Assembly: GCA_963816745.1 (NCBI GenBank)
Contig: CAWFLQ010000006.1
Coordinates: 744,001 to 808,000 of the forward strand
Source of the DNA: VAZQ01 sp963816745
GTDB taxonomy: Bacteria > Pseudomonadota > Alphaproteobacteria > Rhizobiales > Xanthobacteraceae
Direction of reading: 5' to 3'
Length of the DNA: 64,000 nucleotides
The notes under the pieces are model-generated. The model was not told the origin of the DNA. It saw nothing but the letters and a program-made list of their open reading frames with translations, and searched no databases. Each line of letters opens with the position of its first letter. The stretch's first letter is position 1. Below are positions 8,234-16,112 of this stretch, piece by piece. Both the position numbers and the translations under genes were made by a program.

Positions 8234-8446
8234 ATGCGCAAGACAGCCAGAGAGGGTGACGCTTGCCCTAAGTGCGGCACGCAACTGCGTTCCATCTTAT
8301 GCGCACGGTGTTACGGAACGGGTAAATCCGGGAAGCGTGACTGCAAGACCTGCGGCGGAACTGGAACAACGATAGGCTGCCCGAACTTTCGCTCTCACAA
8401 GCTGTGGCCTTGGCGCGCAAGGATTCGCTTTCCGTCCGCCGCCTAA
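8234..8446 (+). CDS. Small Cys-rich zinc-ribbon protein (DnaJ central-domain-like)
   Basis: The start is the ATG with GGGAG about 9 nt upstream. The 70-residue product has three CxxC motifs: Cys-Pro-Lys-Cys-Gly, Cys-Ala-Arg-Cys-Tyr-Gly-Thr-Gly and Cys-Lys-Thr-Cys-Gly-Gly-Thr-Gly. The last two carry the CxxCxGxG pattern of the DnaJ zinc-finger domain and should bind zinc. The C-terminal 25 residues are basic and aromatic. It has no J domain, so it is not a chaperone by itself; roles in protein or nucleic-acid binding are possible. It is convergent with the HD-domain gene. Confidence 0.6.
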   Translation: MRKTAREGDACPKCGTQLRSILCARCYGTGKSGKRDCKTCGGTGTTIGCPNFRSHKLWPWRARIRFPSAA

Positions 8447-8520
8447 TGAACGCCTGCCCATGTTTTGATATCCGGCTATCCCGCCGCTGGAAGCTTGGTG
8501 GCGCCAACTTTACCTGCGAC

Positions 8521-9366
8521 CTAGTGCTGCGGACCCGACAGGCTCAGCTCGCGTTCCGCTTGAAAGACATTGCCATAAAGGTTTGCAATCCACTGCCGGC
8601 CGCTCGAAGTTACGTTCAGATAGCGGATCGCAGTTTGGACGTATGGAGAGATGCTGCTCCAATAGAATTGTGAATAAAGATCAACCAGGTCCGCGGGGGT
8701 GGCATAGCCGAACTGCTTGTTCATGCCGATCTCTTCGAATTCTTGGTAGAGCGCATTGACTTTGCGCAGGTAGCGCGGATCACCGAGTTGACCGATCATG
8801 TCGGCGGCGCGCAATAACATGCCCTCTTCCTCTGTTTCCTTCTCATCCGCCGAAGGGGAAACCGGAAATCGCGTGTATTCGATGGCCCGGGCGATCCGCG
8901 TGGCGTCGAGGCCCTCGATAGTCTCAATACGGTCCAGCACAAACAGCTTCGAGCGATCGACGTGGTAAGGCGCAAGGGCGGCATCGGATGATCCGCGCGG
9001 GAGACACACTTTGCCGCCCCTCGCGTCGATGACGAACCCATCATCTCCATCGTCCCTGAGGATACCCCGGACGTAACCTATGTCGTGCATGAGGCACGCG
9101 ACGATGAAATGTGCGTAATCGCTGGGTAGCGTGGGAGCGAGCAACGCGCGACCCTTCATAATGTCATGGCCAACCAGCGTCACGAGCATCGTGTGCTCGA
9201 CATTGTGGTAGAGCGCGTCGCTGTTGCCAATGCATTCGAGCGCCAGCCGGGCAACCGACGGAATCAGTTCGGTCAGGCGCGCATGCGAAGAGCCAAATCG
9301 GCGCTTCATGTCCGAGGCAAGAAAGGAGCCCAAGGCCTCAGCAGCCAATTCGGGAACCGTGATCAT
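8521..9366 (-). CDS. HD-domain metal-dependent phosphohydrolase
   Basis: A 281-residue soluble protein with the HD superfamily metal-binding residues: His54 and His58 (Tyr-His-Asn-Val-Glu-His-Thr) and the His94-Asp95 pair in Cys-Leu-Met-His-Asp-Ile-Gly-Tyr. A later Asp (Ala-Ala-Asp-Met-Ile-Gly-Gln) near residue 188 could complete the site. The order resembles HD domains of cyclic-nucleotide phosphodiesterases (YHNxxHxxxV), so a nucleotide or cyclic-nucleotide substrate is plausible; that is inference from the motif and from the Crp-like regulator nearby. Confidence 0.72.
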   Translation of the reverse strand: MITVPELAAEALGSFLASDMKRRFGSSHARLTELIPSVARLALECIGNSDALYHNVEHTMLVTLVGHDIMKGRALLAPTLPSDYAHFIVACLMHDIGYVRGILRDDGDDGFVIDARGGKVCLPRGSSDAALAPYHVDRSKLFVLDRIETIEGLDATRIARAIEYTRFPVSPSADEKETEEEGMLLRAADMIGQLGDPRYLRKVNALYQEFEEIGMNKQFGYATPADLVDLYSQFYWSSISPYVQTAIRYLNVTSSGRQWIANLYGNVFQAERELSLSGPQH

Positions 9367-9571
9367 GAGGTCCGGCTTGGCATTTGTGTAACTTGAAGTG
9401 GCCGGCGAAGCCTGCCGGGCAAGGCACCGTAGCCGCTAGCTTCGGCAGGCTGCCTTTACGGATGCGGAAGTGGCCGGGTAAGGGCGACTGCAACCTTGGG
9501 CCCATTGGGGGCCAGAACACGACCACGGCGCCGCTTTGCCGTTACAACGCGGGTCGCCGGCCGCCCGTGCC

Positions 9572-9661
9572 TCAGGCCGGAATATAAACCCATGATAGCA
9601 CGAACAGGGTCGCCACCACCGAATAGATCGCAATCCATCTGCCGTCAGAAGTCCCGGTCAT
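9572..9661 (-). CDS. 29-residue single-pass membrane peptide
   Basis: An ATG preceded by GGAGGG 6 nt upstream opens a 29-codon frame. The peptide has a short polar N-terminus (Thr-Gly-Thr-Ser-Asp-Gly-Arg) followed by a hydrophobic helix, about residues 9-27, with two Trp and two Tyr residues at the interfaces. The near-ideal ribosome-binding site and a CRP-type promoter upstream (site at 9724-9737, -10 at 9696-9701) support expression. Tiny helices of this kind often act as subunits or regulators of membrane complexes, such as CydX or KdpF, but I cannot assign a partner. Confidence 0.5.
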   Translation of the reverse strand: MTGTSDGRWIAIYSVVATLFVLSWVYIPA

Positions 9662-9695
9662 GATGTGTCCCTCCATCCAAAAGGGCCGTAGCCAT

Positions 9696-9739
9696 CACAT
9701 AACACGTGGCGCCACGTTGGCCTGTGACCTAGGTCACTG
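9696..9739 (-). promoter_or_regulatory. Predicted class II CRP-type promoter upstream of the 29-aa peptide
   Basis: The 14-bp perfect palindrome GTGACCTAGGTCAC (9724-9737) fits the CRP consensus TGTGA-N6-TCACA with one mismatch. Reading the - strand, 23 nt separate the 12-bp core from TATGTG (9701-9696). If this is the -10 element, the palindrome is centred at -41.5 from a start near 9689, the class II position. Confidence 0.55.
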
Positions 9740-9825
9740 CCAAAATCAAAAAGTTCGCCCTGTTTTCCTTGAACAGTCTGAGGAACTTACCGGCGCGCGC
9801 GAGCGGCTGCGGTCGCGCTTCCCGG

Positions 9826-10536
9826 TCAGCCTCGATCCAGTGTATCGGCTATTTTTTGAAGAGCGGATCGATCGGTGACAACGATCGAACCCTCTGACAT
9901 TTGAACAAGTCCGGCACGATGCCATTTGCGAAGACACCTATTCACGCTTTCGCGCGTGCCTCCCACCATGCTTGCCAGTTCCCGTTGACTGAATTGAATT
10001 GTCTTTGCGACGGCAGAGTCGATCTGCCCGTTTAAGATACGCAACATCGCCTTGGCCAACCTGACAGGAAGCTGCATCAGCGCGACTTCGGCGAAAACTT
10101 GATCGGTGCGCCGCAATCGCTGACACAGGATTTCGACGAGCTTGGGCCAGGCGGAGGGATTTCGCTCGAAGAACGACAGGATGTCATGACGTTCCAAAAT
10201 CGCCAACGTGCACGCAGTCTCCGCGACCGCATCTGCCGATCGCTCTTTTCCATCCAAAACTGCAAGCTCGCCGAATACTTCACCCGGCTGAATAATCGCA
10301 AGCAGCAACTCCTTGCCCTCGGGGGACGGTACGCTGATGCGTATGGCTCCGCTTAGCAGGGCCATCATCTGGTCGCCGGGAGACCCTATGGCGAAAACGG
10401 TCTCGTTGGCATTGTAGGTCCGAATGCGCGCCCGGGTAGCGATCGCAGCACGCTCGTCGGTGCTCAGGCCGCCGAATAGAGGGCAATTCCCGAGCAGGTG
10501 ACGAGCCTCCCTCAGTGGTCCTTTTTCCTGCCCCAT
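9826..10536 (-). CDS. Crp/Fnr-family transcriptional regulator (CRP-like)
   Basis: A 236-residue regulator with an N-terminal cyclic-nucleotide-binding domain and a C-terminal winged HTH. The phosphate-binding cassette (Phe-Gly-Glu90-Leu-Ala-Val-Leu-Asp-Gly-Lys-Glu-Arg99-Ser100-Ala) keeps the Glu, Arg and Ser that CRP uses to bind cAMP. There is no FNR-type cysteine cluster. The recognition helix Gly-Gly-Thr-Arg195-Glu196-Ser-Val-Asn-Arg200 has Arg, Glu and Arg at the same spacing as E. coli CRP Arg180/Glu181/Arg185, which predicts TGTGA half-sites. Such a site lies about 90 bases beyond its 3' end. An adenylate cyclase is encoded at 26.7 kb. Confidence 0.88.
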   Translation of the reverse strand: MGQEKGPLREARHLLGNCPLFGGLSTDERAAIATRARIRTYNANETVFAIGSPGDQMMALLSGAIRISVPSPEGKELLLAIIQPGEVFGELAVLDGKERSADAVAETACTLAILERHDILSFFERNPSAWPKLVEILCQRLRRTDQVFAEVALMQLPVRLAKAMLRILNGQIDSAVAKTIQFSQRELASMVGGTRESVNRCLRKWHRAGLVQMSEGSIVVTDRSALQKIADTLDRG

Positions 10537-11072
10537 GACGTCGGCCTCACAACCTGTGAAGGAACGGACCTCATCATGAAACGTGTATCCACCAACGAGG
10601 CTCCGTCAAGCAGGAACGGGCGCGGACGGATCACCCATTCGGTGCTAATTGCCCGCACAGCGGTGTGTGACATGGCTGAAAGGAGTACGATCCATCGATC
10701 GGACGAATCCCTCTCGGCATGATGCACAAACTACGTCCGACAGCGGCCCATGGTTGGTTGATGGAATGGGTGCCAAACTGAGTGTCGTCTTGTTAGCGCA
10801 GCTTGGGCGGGCCCATTCGCTCGTCACCTGCAATGCCCAGGAGTGCTGGGCTAGCTTTGCGCGCCGGCGAGGCTCTCACCGTCAGGTTGAAGCTGGTTCA
10901 ATCGACAGGTGTGTGAGCTGCTTTACAGTCAGTCGGCAGCACATACGGTTAGGCTACCCATGCACAAGCACCCACGGCCAACGTTGTGTTGCTTTCGTTG
11001 TTGGCACTTCGACGTTGATCGGTACATCCCTCGCGAGGTGTGCTATTTTCTCCGAGGGTACGGAATCAAGCG
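10537..11072. other. About 530 bases without a supported gene
   Basis: A long + strand open frame crosses this region, but its product is low in hydrophobic core residues, rich in scattered Cys/Arg, and has no ribosome-binding site. I regard it as non-coding. The region should contain the divergent promoters of the Crp-type regulator and the binding-protein gene. Confidence 0.4.
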
Positions 11073-12077
11073 ATGCAGCGTATCAGAAATTTGACACGTA
11101 TCGTCGCAGTCGCCTCGGGGCTCTTGGCTTTAGCGCCGAACGCCTCTGCTGAGGACGTTCTAAGACTTGCCGTTGCCCAACGCGGGGCTTGGGATTCGGC
11201 GGCACCGGAGCTCGGGCAGCAGAATGGCATCTTCAAGAAGCACGGGATCGTGCTCGATCTGCTGTACGCTCAGGATGGCGGCGAGACCGAGCCGTCCGTC
11301 ACCTCGGGCAGCGCCGATGTGGGATTGGCTGTCGGCATCCTGACAGTGCTTCGCGCCTATGCCAGGGGCTCCTCGGTCCGCATTATTGGTGCAAGTACAA
11401 CGGGTTCCGCCAACTACTGGTATGTGCGGACAAGCTCGCCAATTGCGACGATCAAGGACATCAACGACAAGACCATCGCCTATCCCACGAGCGGCGAGGC
11501 GAGCCGCTACGATGTGTTCGACCTCATGAAGCAATACCGCGTCAGGCCGAAGCCCATGCCGACAGGAGATATAGCGGCGACGTTCGACGCGGTGATGGCG
11601 GGTCAGCTCGACGTCGGCTGGGCAACGCCCCCGTTTGGCATCGATGCAATTGACGAGGGGCAAATTCGTATTGTCGCGCGGGCAAATGACGTGCCCAATA
11701 TCCGAGACAAGACGGTCCGTGTGGTGATCGTGAATACGGCCACGTTGCAAAAACGCAAAGACGTACTTGCACGCTTTATGCAAGCCTATCGAGAAACCCT
11801 CGAGTGGATGTATTCGGACCCTACGGCACTCAAGCGCTACGCCGAGTTCGCTGGCGTTTCGGAAGGTCTCGCCCGGCGCCTGCGCGATGAATTTTTTCCG
11901 AAGAACCTGCTATCGCCGGACAAGATTCTCGGCTTAAAGGCGGTCGTCAAAGATGCGGTAGCCTCGAGCTACATTCGCGGTCCCTTGACGAAAAAGCAGG
12001 TCACGGAGTTGATTCAGATCCCGGCTGCGCAAAACATTGGCGCGTGGTTTCGGATATTCTCTCCACAATCGCCATGA
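11073..12077 (+). CDS. ABC-type nitrate/sulfonate/taurine-like periplasmic binding protein (NMT1/SsuA fold)
   Basis: The 334-residue product starts with a classical signal peptide (Arg-rich n-region, hydrophobic Ile-Val-Ala-Val-Ala-Ser-Gly-Leu-Leu-Ala-Leu core, Ala-Ser-Ala cleavage near residue 27). The mature part matches NMT1/SsuA-type solute-binding proteins: an early Gly-Ile-Phe-Lys-Lys-His-Gly-Ile-Val segment, Gly-Ser-Ala-Asp-Val-Gly, and Asp-Val-Gly-Trp-Ala. No permease or ATPase gene is adjacent, so it is an orphan in this window. The substrate is unknown. I prefer the second ATG because it puts the signal peptide at the N-terminus. Confidence 0.72.
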   Translation: MQRIRNLTRIVAVASGLLALAPNASAEDVLRLAVAQRGAWDSAAPELGQQNGIFKKHGIVLDLLYAQDGGETEPSVTSGSADVGLAVGILTVLRAYARGSSVRIIGASTTGSANYWYVRTSSPIATIKDINDKTIAYPTSGEASRYDVFDLMKQYRVRPKPMPTGDIAATFDAVMAGQLDVGWATPPFGIDAIDEGQIRIVARANDVPNIRDKTVRVVIVNTATLQKRKDVLARFMQAYRETLEWMYSDPTALKRYAEFAGVSEGLARRLRDEFFPKNLLSPDKILGLKAVVKDAVASSYIRGPLTKKQVTELIQIPAAQNIGAWFRIFSPQSP

Positions 12078-12213
12078 TTATCCGCCATTCATCGCCTCCC
12101 TAGTCAAGTTGGCTTGCGTCAAGAGCAGCGATGGGCGATTTGTCCGTGCTGAGCGCGTCTGAAGGAGCCGACGGGGCGTCAACGCGCGGACAGAGACCAT
12201 CAGGATCAGAACT

Positions 12214-12951
12214 ATGTTGACTTCGTTTGGAATTGATCCGAGCAGTATCACGTTCGAGGCAATACTCAATCGCTTGGAAGGCTTCGTGCTGGCAAGCATC
12301 AATTTTGCAAACATACTCGCTCTGCTCGGTGCAATCTTTTTTGTCGCCACGCTGTTGATGCGGACAATAATTCCACTGCGTATCTCCGCCATTATCAGCG
12401 ATCTGTTCTTCGTCGGCTATGCCGTGCTAGCGAATTCAGTCACAACTTTTATTTTATATATCCTGTTACTGCCGATCAACATTACCCGACTCTATCAGAT
12501 GCTGAAACTCGTAAAGAAAGCGCGGGTTTCAGCGCAAGGCGATCTGTCGATGGATTGGCTCAGGCCTTTCATGACACGACGTAAGTACCGCAAGGACGAC
12601 GTTCTGTTTCGCAAGGGAGAACCAGCAAACGAGATGCTGTTTATCGTGACAGGAAAATTCCTGGTGAAGGAAATTGGCATCGAGCTTTCGGCCGGACGTA
12701 TTGTGGGCGAACTTGGTTTTCTCTCACCGAACAATCGGCGCACGCAGACGGTCGAATGCACCGAGAGTGCCGAAGTACTAACCATCACCTATGACAAGCT
12801 GCTCGAAATCTACTTCCAGAATCCAGAGTTCGGCTACTATTTTCTACGCCTGACCAGCGAGCGTCTTCTCCAGAACATTGCGCGTCTTGAAGGAATCATT
12901 GAGCAGAACAAGCTCAAGCTGGCGGCTGAAATCAAGAAGGATGAGAATTGA
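12214..12951 (+). CDS. Membrane-anchored cyclic-nucleotide-binding domain protein
   Basis: A 245-residue protein with two or three hydrophobic segments (about residues 32-50, 55-75 and 77-95), followed by a cytoplasmic cNMP-binding domain (about residues 118-220). The phosphate-binding cassette Ala-Gly-Arg-Ile-Val-Gly-Glu-Leu-Gly-Phe-Leu-Ser-Pro-Asn-Asn-Arg-Arg-Thr-Gln keeps the Gly-Glu-Leu and Arg residues. There is no DNA-binding domain; the C-terminal 30 residues look like a coiled coil. The layout resembles eukaryotic Popeye proteins and unassigned alphaproteobacterial homologues. It could sense cAMP made by the CHASE2 cyclase at 26.7 kb, which is inference. Confidence 0.75.
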   Translation: MLTSFGIDPSSITFEAILNRLEGFVLASINFANILALLGAIFFVATLLMRTIIPLRISAIISDLFFVGYAVLANSVTTFILYILLLPINITRLYQMLKLVKKARVSAQGDLSMDWLRPFMTRRKYRKDDVLFRKGEPANEMLFIVTGKFLVKEIGIELSAGRIVGELGFLSPNNRRTQTVECTESAEVLTITYDKLLEIYFQNPEFGYYFLRLTSERLLQNIARLEGIIEQNKLKLAAEIKKDEN

Positions 12952-13036
12952 GAATATGGGGGCTTGTCCTTGGACGAACATGTCGCCGTGAAGGTGAAGG
13001 GCAAACGCTGGGCTGGTCCAGGCCCCTCCGCAAGTC

Positions 13037-13864
13037 TCAGCGGAGAAAGGCCATCGTTCCAAACGTCCCGACGCCCTGGTGATCTAACACGATCAGAGGA
13101 TGATAGTGTAAAGCCTCCCCAGCATTGACCATGATCAGCGTCCGATTGTCCAATATGAGCCATTCTTGATCGAGGCGGACGGCGACAACAGCGTGATCCA
13201 TCTCGCGTCGAGTGTCATAAACGAGCACAAGTCGCAGGTCATCGGGGACAATCCCGGATTTGCGCAGCGCGACGTATTTTACGATCGCGTAATCCTCGCA
13301 ATCTCCAGCACCAGCACTGAGGGTGGCAATCGGCGCCGACCAGAAATCGGCAACACCGTACTGGTCCCAATCGCTCACGGGCCGAATGCTGAGATTCACC
13401 GCGCGATTGATCTCGCCTAACCGGGCACGGCCTCGGTGCTGCCGGCCGAGTTCAATGATGTACAGGAATTGGCGCGCGGCTGCGGAGCAAATGCCGTCGC
13501 CAGAATGGCACGCGGCGAGCATCGCCTCTTCTGAGTAAATGCGAGACTGCAGCTCTATCCACTTTTCCAATACTTCATTTGGCGGTACGGCCATTCGCTG
13601 GCGACCAAATGGCTCCGAAGATGCCGTGGTGTTTTCCTGACCGCGATCATGTCGGCTTGGTGTGTGCAAAGTAAGCCGAGGCAGAGCGCGGACCCGCAAT
13701 TCGTTTTGGGACACGACGGCGGCTGCTTCATCGTCGGGCGCCTTACCGGCAGGGGCTTGAAGCGCCTGCGATGATCCGTTCGGGTGCGCATTTTCTTGCG
13801 CGGGACCGCAACAAATGCCTACGATCAAAACTAGCATTCGCGCTATTTGGACGAAGACCGCCAT
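13037..13864 (-). CDS. LapG-like transglutaminase-fold cysteine protease (BTLCP)
   Basis: From the ATG at 13864 the product is 275 residues, with an N-terminal hydrophobic export signal (about residues 5-20) and a C-terminal BTLCP domain (Pfam 06035). The catalytic triad is visible: Cys189 in Ala-Gly-Asp-Cys-Glu-Asp-Tyr-Ala, His224 in Met-Asp-His-Ala-Val-Val, and Asp239 in Leu-Asp-Asn-Arg, with spacings close to those of LapG. The Asp-Cys-Glu stretch is also the calcium-binding part of LapG. LapG-type enzymes cleave the N-terminal retention domain of large type I-secreted adhesins. A giant adhesin and its secretion genes lie 2 kb away, so that is the likely substrate (inference). An upstream in-frame start at 13912 is possible. 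Confidence 0.82.
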   Translation of the reverse strand: MAVFVQIARMLVLIVGICCGPAQENAHPNGSSQALQAPAGKAPDDEAAAVVSQNELRVRALPRLTLHTPSRHDRGQENTTASSEPFGRQRMAVPPNEVLEKWIELQSRIYSEEAMLAACHSGDGICSAAARQFLYIIELGRQHRGRARLGEINRAVNLSIRPVSDWDQYGVADFWSAPIATLSAGAGDCEDYAIVKYVALRKSGIVPDDLRLVLVYDTRREMDHAVVAVRLDQEWLILDNRTLIMVNAGEALHYHPLIVLDHQGVGTFGTMAFLR

Positions 13865-14164
13865 GGTTGAACGCCCCACATTCGGAATCTCGGACCGGCG
13901 TTGCGATCCCATTTCCGAAAAATTGTGGAATACTTTGCGTCCAATCCTTTGCAACCGAGTTAATTTATCCCGGCGGCCATGCCGTTTCGAAGCGATGCGG
14001 TGAACGGATTCTAAATCACGAACTGAATCTCGTTGGGTTGCAGGCAACACGGCGCGGGGACGCAGCCGAAATCGATCGACTCGGCCGTCGGTTCGACTGT
14101 TGATCTCAGGTGGGTTCGGTTCACTGAAGCGATGCGATGACGCGCAGGCGCGGCGTCTTTACTG

Positions 14165-15079
14165 CTACTGCACGCCGTAGCGCACGAAGTCATCGGCGAT
14201 CTTTGCCTCGATTGCCTTTGCCGCCGCTATATCGGCATTGCCACCGGTTGTGTCGCCCTTCTTTATCTTGGCAAGTCCACGTCCATAGAGCGAGCTCGCC
14301 AGCTTCGGATCGAATCGTAGCGCCGAGGCATAGTCGTCGATCGCGGAGTCGAACTGGGCCATCTTCAAGTAAATCAACCCGCGCGAGTCAAACGTGGCGG
14401 CGCCGGTTGGCTTCAATCGAAGCGCTTGGTTGCAGTCCGCCAGCGCCGCCTGCAATTCGCCGGCGATGGCGCGGGCCCAACAGCGTCCATTCCATGCCGC
14501 CTCCAAGTCGGGCGCATGTCGGAGTGCCTCGTCATAGTCGCGTGTGGCGCGGTCGTATTCGCCTTTTCTTTGATAGGTTTCGGCACGGTTCGCGAAGGCG
14601 ATGGCGTATTTGGGATTGAGCTTGATCGCGTTGTCGAAGTCTTGGACAGCCCGGTCATGCTCGCCCCTCTTCCGGTAGGCCACGCCACGATTGTTGAAGG
14701 CCCTGGCGTAGTCGGGATTGAGCTTGATCGACTTATCATAATCTCGGATGGCGCGGTCGTATTCGCCCGTCGCCGCGTAGGCGTTACCACGGTTGTTGTA
14801 GGCGATGGCCAGGACCGGCGGTGCCTCGTCGCCCGAATCAATCAGTGCCGTGCAGGCCCCGATCTGAGGATCGGGTGACGCGCGATCCGCTCCATTGCAT
14901 AAATTGATGTTCTTGAGCCGCGTCGGGTTCTGCGCCGCGGCCGAAACCCCGAGCAACAGCAGCGCGAGGACCGAGACGACCACGCGCCTCCCACTGTCCT
15001 GCGCGCCGCACCCTTTGGCCACTTTGCTCCAACAAAGATGCATCGAGGCGAACATCGTAGAGTGTGCGAGACGAGTCAT
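14165..15079 (-). CDS. Exported TPR-repeat protein
   Basis: The product has an N-terminal hydrophobic segment (Arg-Arg-Val-Val-Val-Ser-Val-Leu-Ala-Leu-Leu-Leu-Leu-Gly-Val-Ser-Ala-Ala-Ala) that looks like a signal peptide, followed by about six tetratricopeptide repeats: Ala-Tyr-Asn-Asn-Arg-Gly-Asn-Ala-Tyr, Ala-Phe-Asn-Asn-Arg-Gly-Val-Ala-Tyr, Ala-Phe-Ala-Asn-Arg-Ala-Glu-Thr-Tyr and so on, each 34 residues with Asp-Tyr-Asp or Asp-Phe-Asp at the turn. It probably scaffolds protein contacts in the periplasm. The start is uncertain: ATGs at 15079, 15055 and 15043 are all possible. It is followed by the LapG-like gene and preceded by the FecR-domain gene, all on the same strand. Confidence 0.75.
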   Translation of the reverse strand: MTRLAHSTMFASMHLCWSKVAKGCGAQDSGRRVVVSVLALLLLGVSAAAQNPTRLKNINLCNGADRASPDPQIGACTALIDSGDEAPPVLAIAYNNRGNAYAATGEYDRAIRDYDKSIKLNPDYARAFNNRGVAYRKRGEHDRAVQDFDNAIKLNPKYAIAFANRAETYQRKGEYDRATRDYDEALRHAPDLEAAWNGRCWARAIAGELQAALADCNQALRLKPTGAATFDSRGLIYLKMAQFDSAIDDYASALRFDPKLASSLYGRGLAKIKKGDTTGGNADIAAAKAIEAKIADDFVRYGVQ

Positions 15080-15174
15080 TATCCGGCTGCAGACCGCCCT
15101 CACGTTGCGAGGGCACCTTGCGCCCTTCAACTTCCGGAGGCCAACCGACGGCGCAAAAACCACGAGCCTCAGCC

Positions 15175-15846
15175 TCAGCAATTCTTGCAGATTTTGAACT
15201 CTATGGCGAGGTTCCTGTTGAGATCCCTTCCGACCGGCTGGACCGAAGACGATCCGACGTCGGCCTGGCGCTGGTTGCCGGCGGCCGCACGCTTTCCTCG
15301 CCCCTTGGTCTTGCCTTCCTCAATCAGGGTGGAAAACGCGACATTCCCGTTGTCCGAAATCTCGACATGTGGCGTGGTGCCTCGAATGCCCATGGTCGCG
15401 ACCGGCGTGTTGACCTTCATATCGCCGGTTTTCGCCACCTGGCCTGCAACGAAAGTGAAGGTTCCCTTGGTCAGACTGATCAAGGTCGAATTCGATTTGC
15501 TGTTCGGGTCATAGATGAACTCGTTCAACACCATCCGGGCGTTGCTGGAAAGGTTGAACGCGGTGCCATCGGTGAACGTAATGCCGACCTTGCCGTCGGC
15601 TCCGGTCTGGACCACATCGCCCTGGTAGATGGAATTGCCAACCTTCGTCTGAGCGGCGCCCGCGACCAGATTGGCCTGAACGACAACGGCGCCCGCATGC
15701 TCAACCGTCACCGCGCCGGTCGCGGATACGACTTTTCCTATCGGTCTTGCATTTAAAGCGCCCTCGGCCCGCGCCGAATTCGGCGCGACAGCACTCGCAC
15801 AAAAAATCAGGCCACCCAGAAAGAAGGCGATTGTAAGCGCGCGCAT
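15175..15846 (-). CDS. Periplasmic FecR-domain protein, paralogous to the adhesin N-terminus
   Basis: The ATG has GGAGGG 5 nt upstream. The 223-residue product has a clear signal peptide (Leu-Thr-Ile-Ala-Phe-Phe-Leu-Gly-Gly-Leu-Ile-Phe-Cys-Ala-Ser-Ala, cleavage near Ala27) and a FecR domain at about residues 38-165 (Gly-Asp-Val-Val-x-Thr-Gly-Ala-Asp-Gly-Lys-Val, Asp-Gly-Thr-Ala-Phe-Asn-Leu-Ser). There is no FecR-type cytoplasmic anti-sigma helix bundle or membrane anchor, so it is not an iron-dicitrate sensor. The domain lines up closely with residues 34-150 of the giant adhesin encoded divergently 266 bp away, down to the shared Ser-Asn-Ser and Val-Ala-Lys-Thr-Gly motifs. The basic C-terminal tail ends in Cys-Lys-Asn-Cys. 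It may be secreted or act as a periplasmic partner of the adhesin or its protease. Confidence 0.8.
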   Translation of the reverse strand: MRALTIAFFLGGLIFCASAVAPNSARAEGALNARPIGKVVSATGAVTVEHAGAVVVQANLVAGAAQTKVGNSIYQGDVVQTGADGKVGITFTDGTAFNLSSNARMVLNEFIYDPNSKSNSTLISLTKGTFTFVAGQVAKTGDMKVNTPVATMGIRGTTPHVEISDNGNVAFSTLIEEGKTKGRGKRAAAGNQRQADVGSSSVQPVGRDLNRNLAIEFKICKNC

Positions 15847-16112
15847 CGTACCCTCCAGGTTGAAGTACGAACCTAACAGGATCGACCCTTGCGGCTAAGA
15901 TTACGACCGGAAGAGCCTGGATTCTGTGAGGTAAATTACACAAGCCCGCCGCGCGCGAGGGTAAACAAGGTCTTGTCCTGCAGGCTGTTGATAGGCGATC
16001 GACGTCAACCATTGCTCTAGAACTGGCCTTTCAACAGACTGCGTTTGTAGATTATAAGCCATAAGAGAGAGCGCGTAAACGGACCCGGCGCCGTACGCAG
16101 CAGAAAGCGAAC

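Noticed and set aside
10546..10562. TCACAACCTGTGA near the start of the Crp-type gene as an autoregulatory CRP site
   Set aside because: The half-sites are in the opposite order (TCACA...TGTGA) and spacing is 3 rather than 6, so it does not fit the CRP consensus.
10649..11152. A 167-codon + strand frame between the Crp-type and binding-protein genes
   Set aside because: No ribosome-binding site, scattered cysteines, no recognisable domain, and it overlaps the well-supported signal peptide of the next gene.
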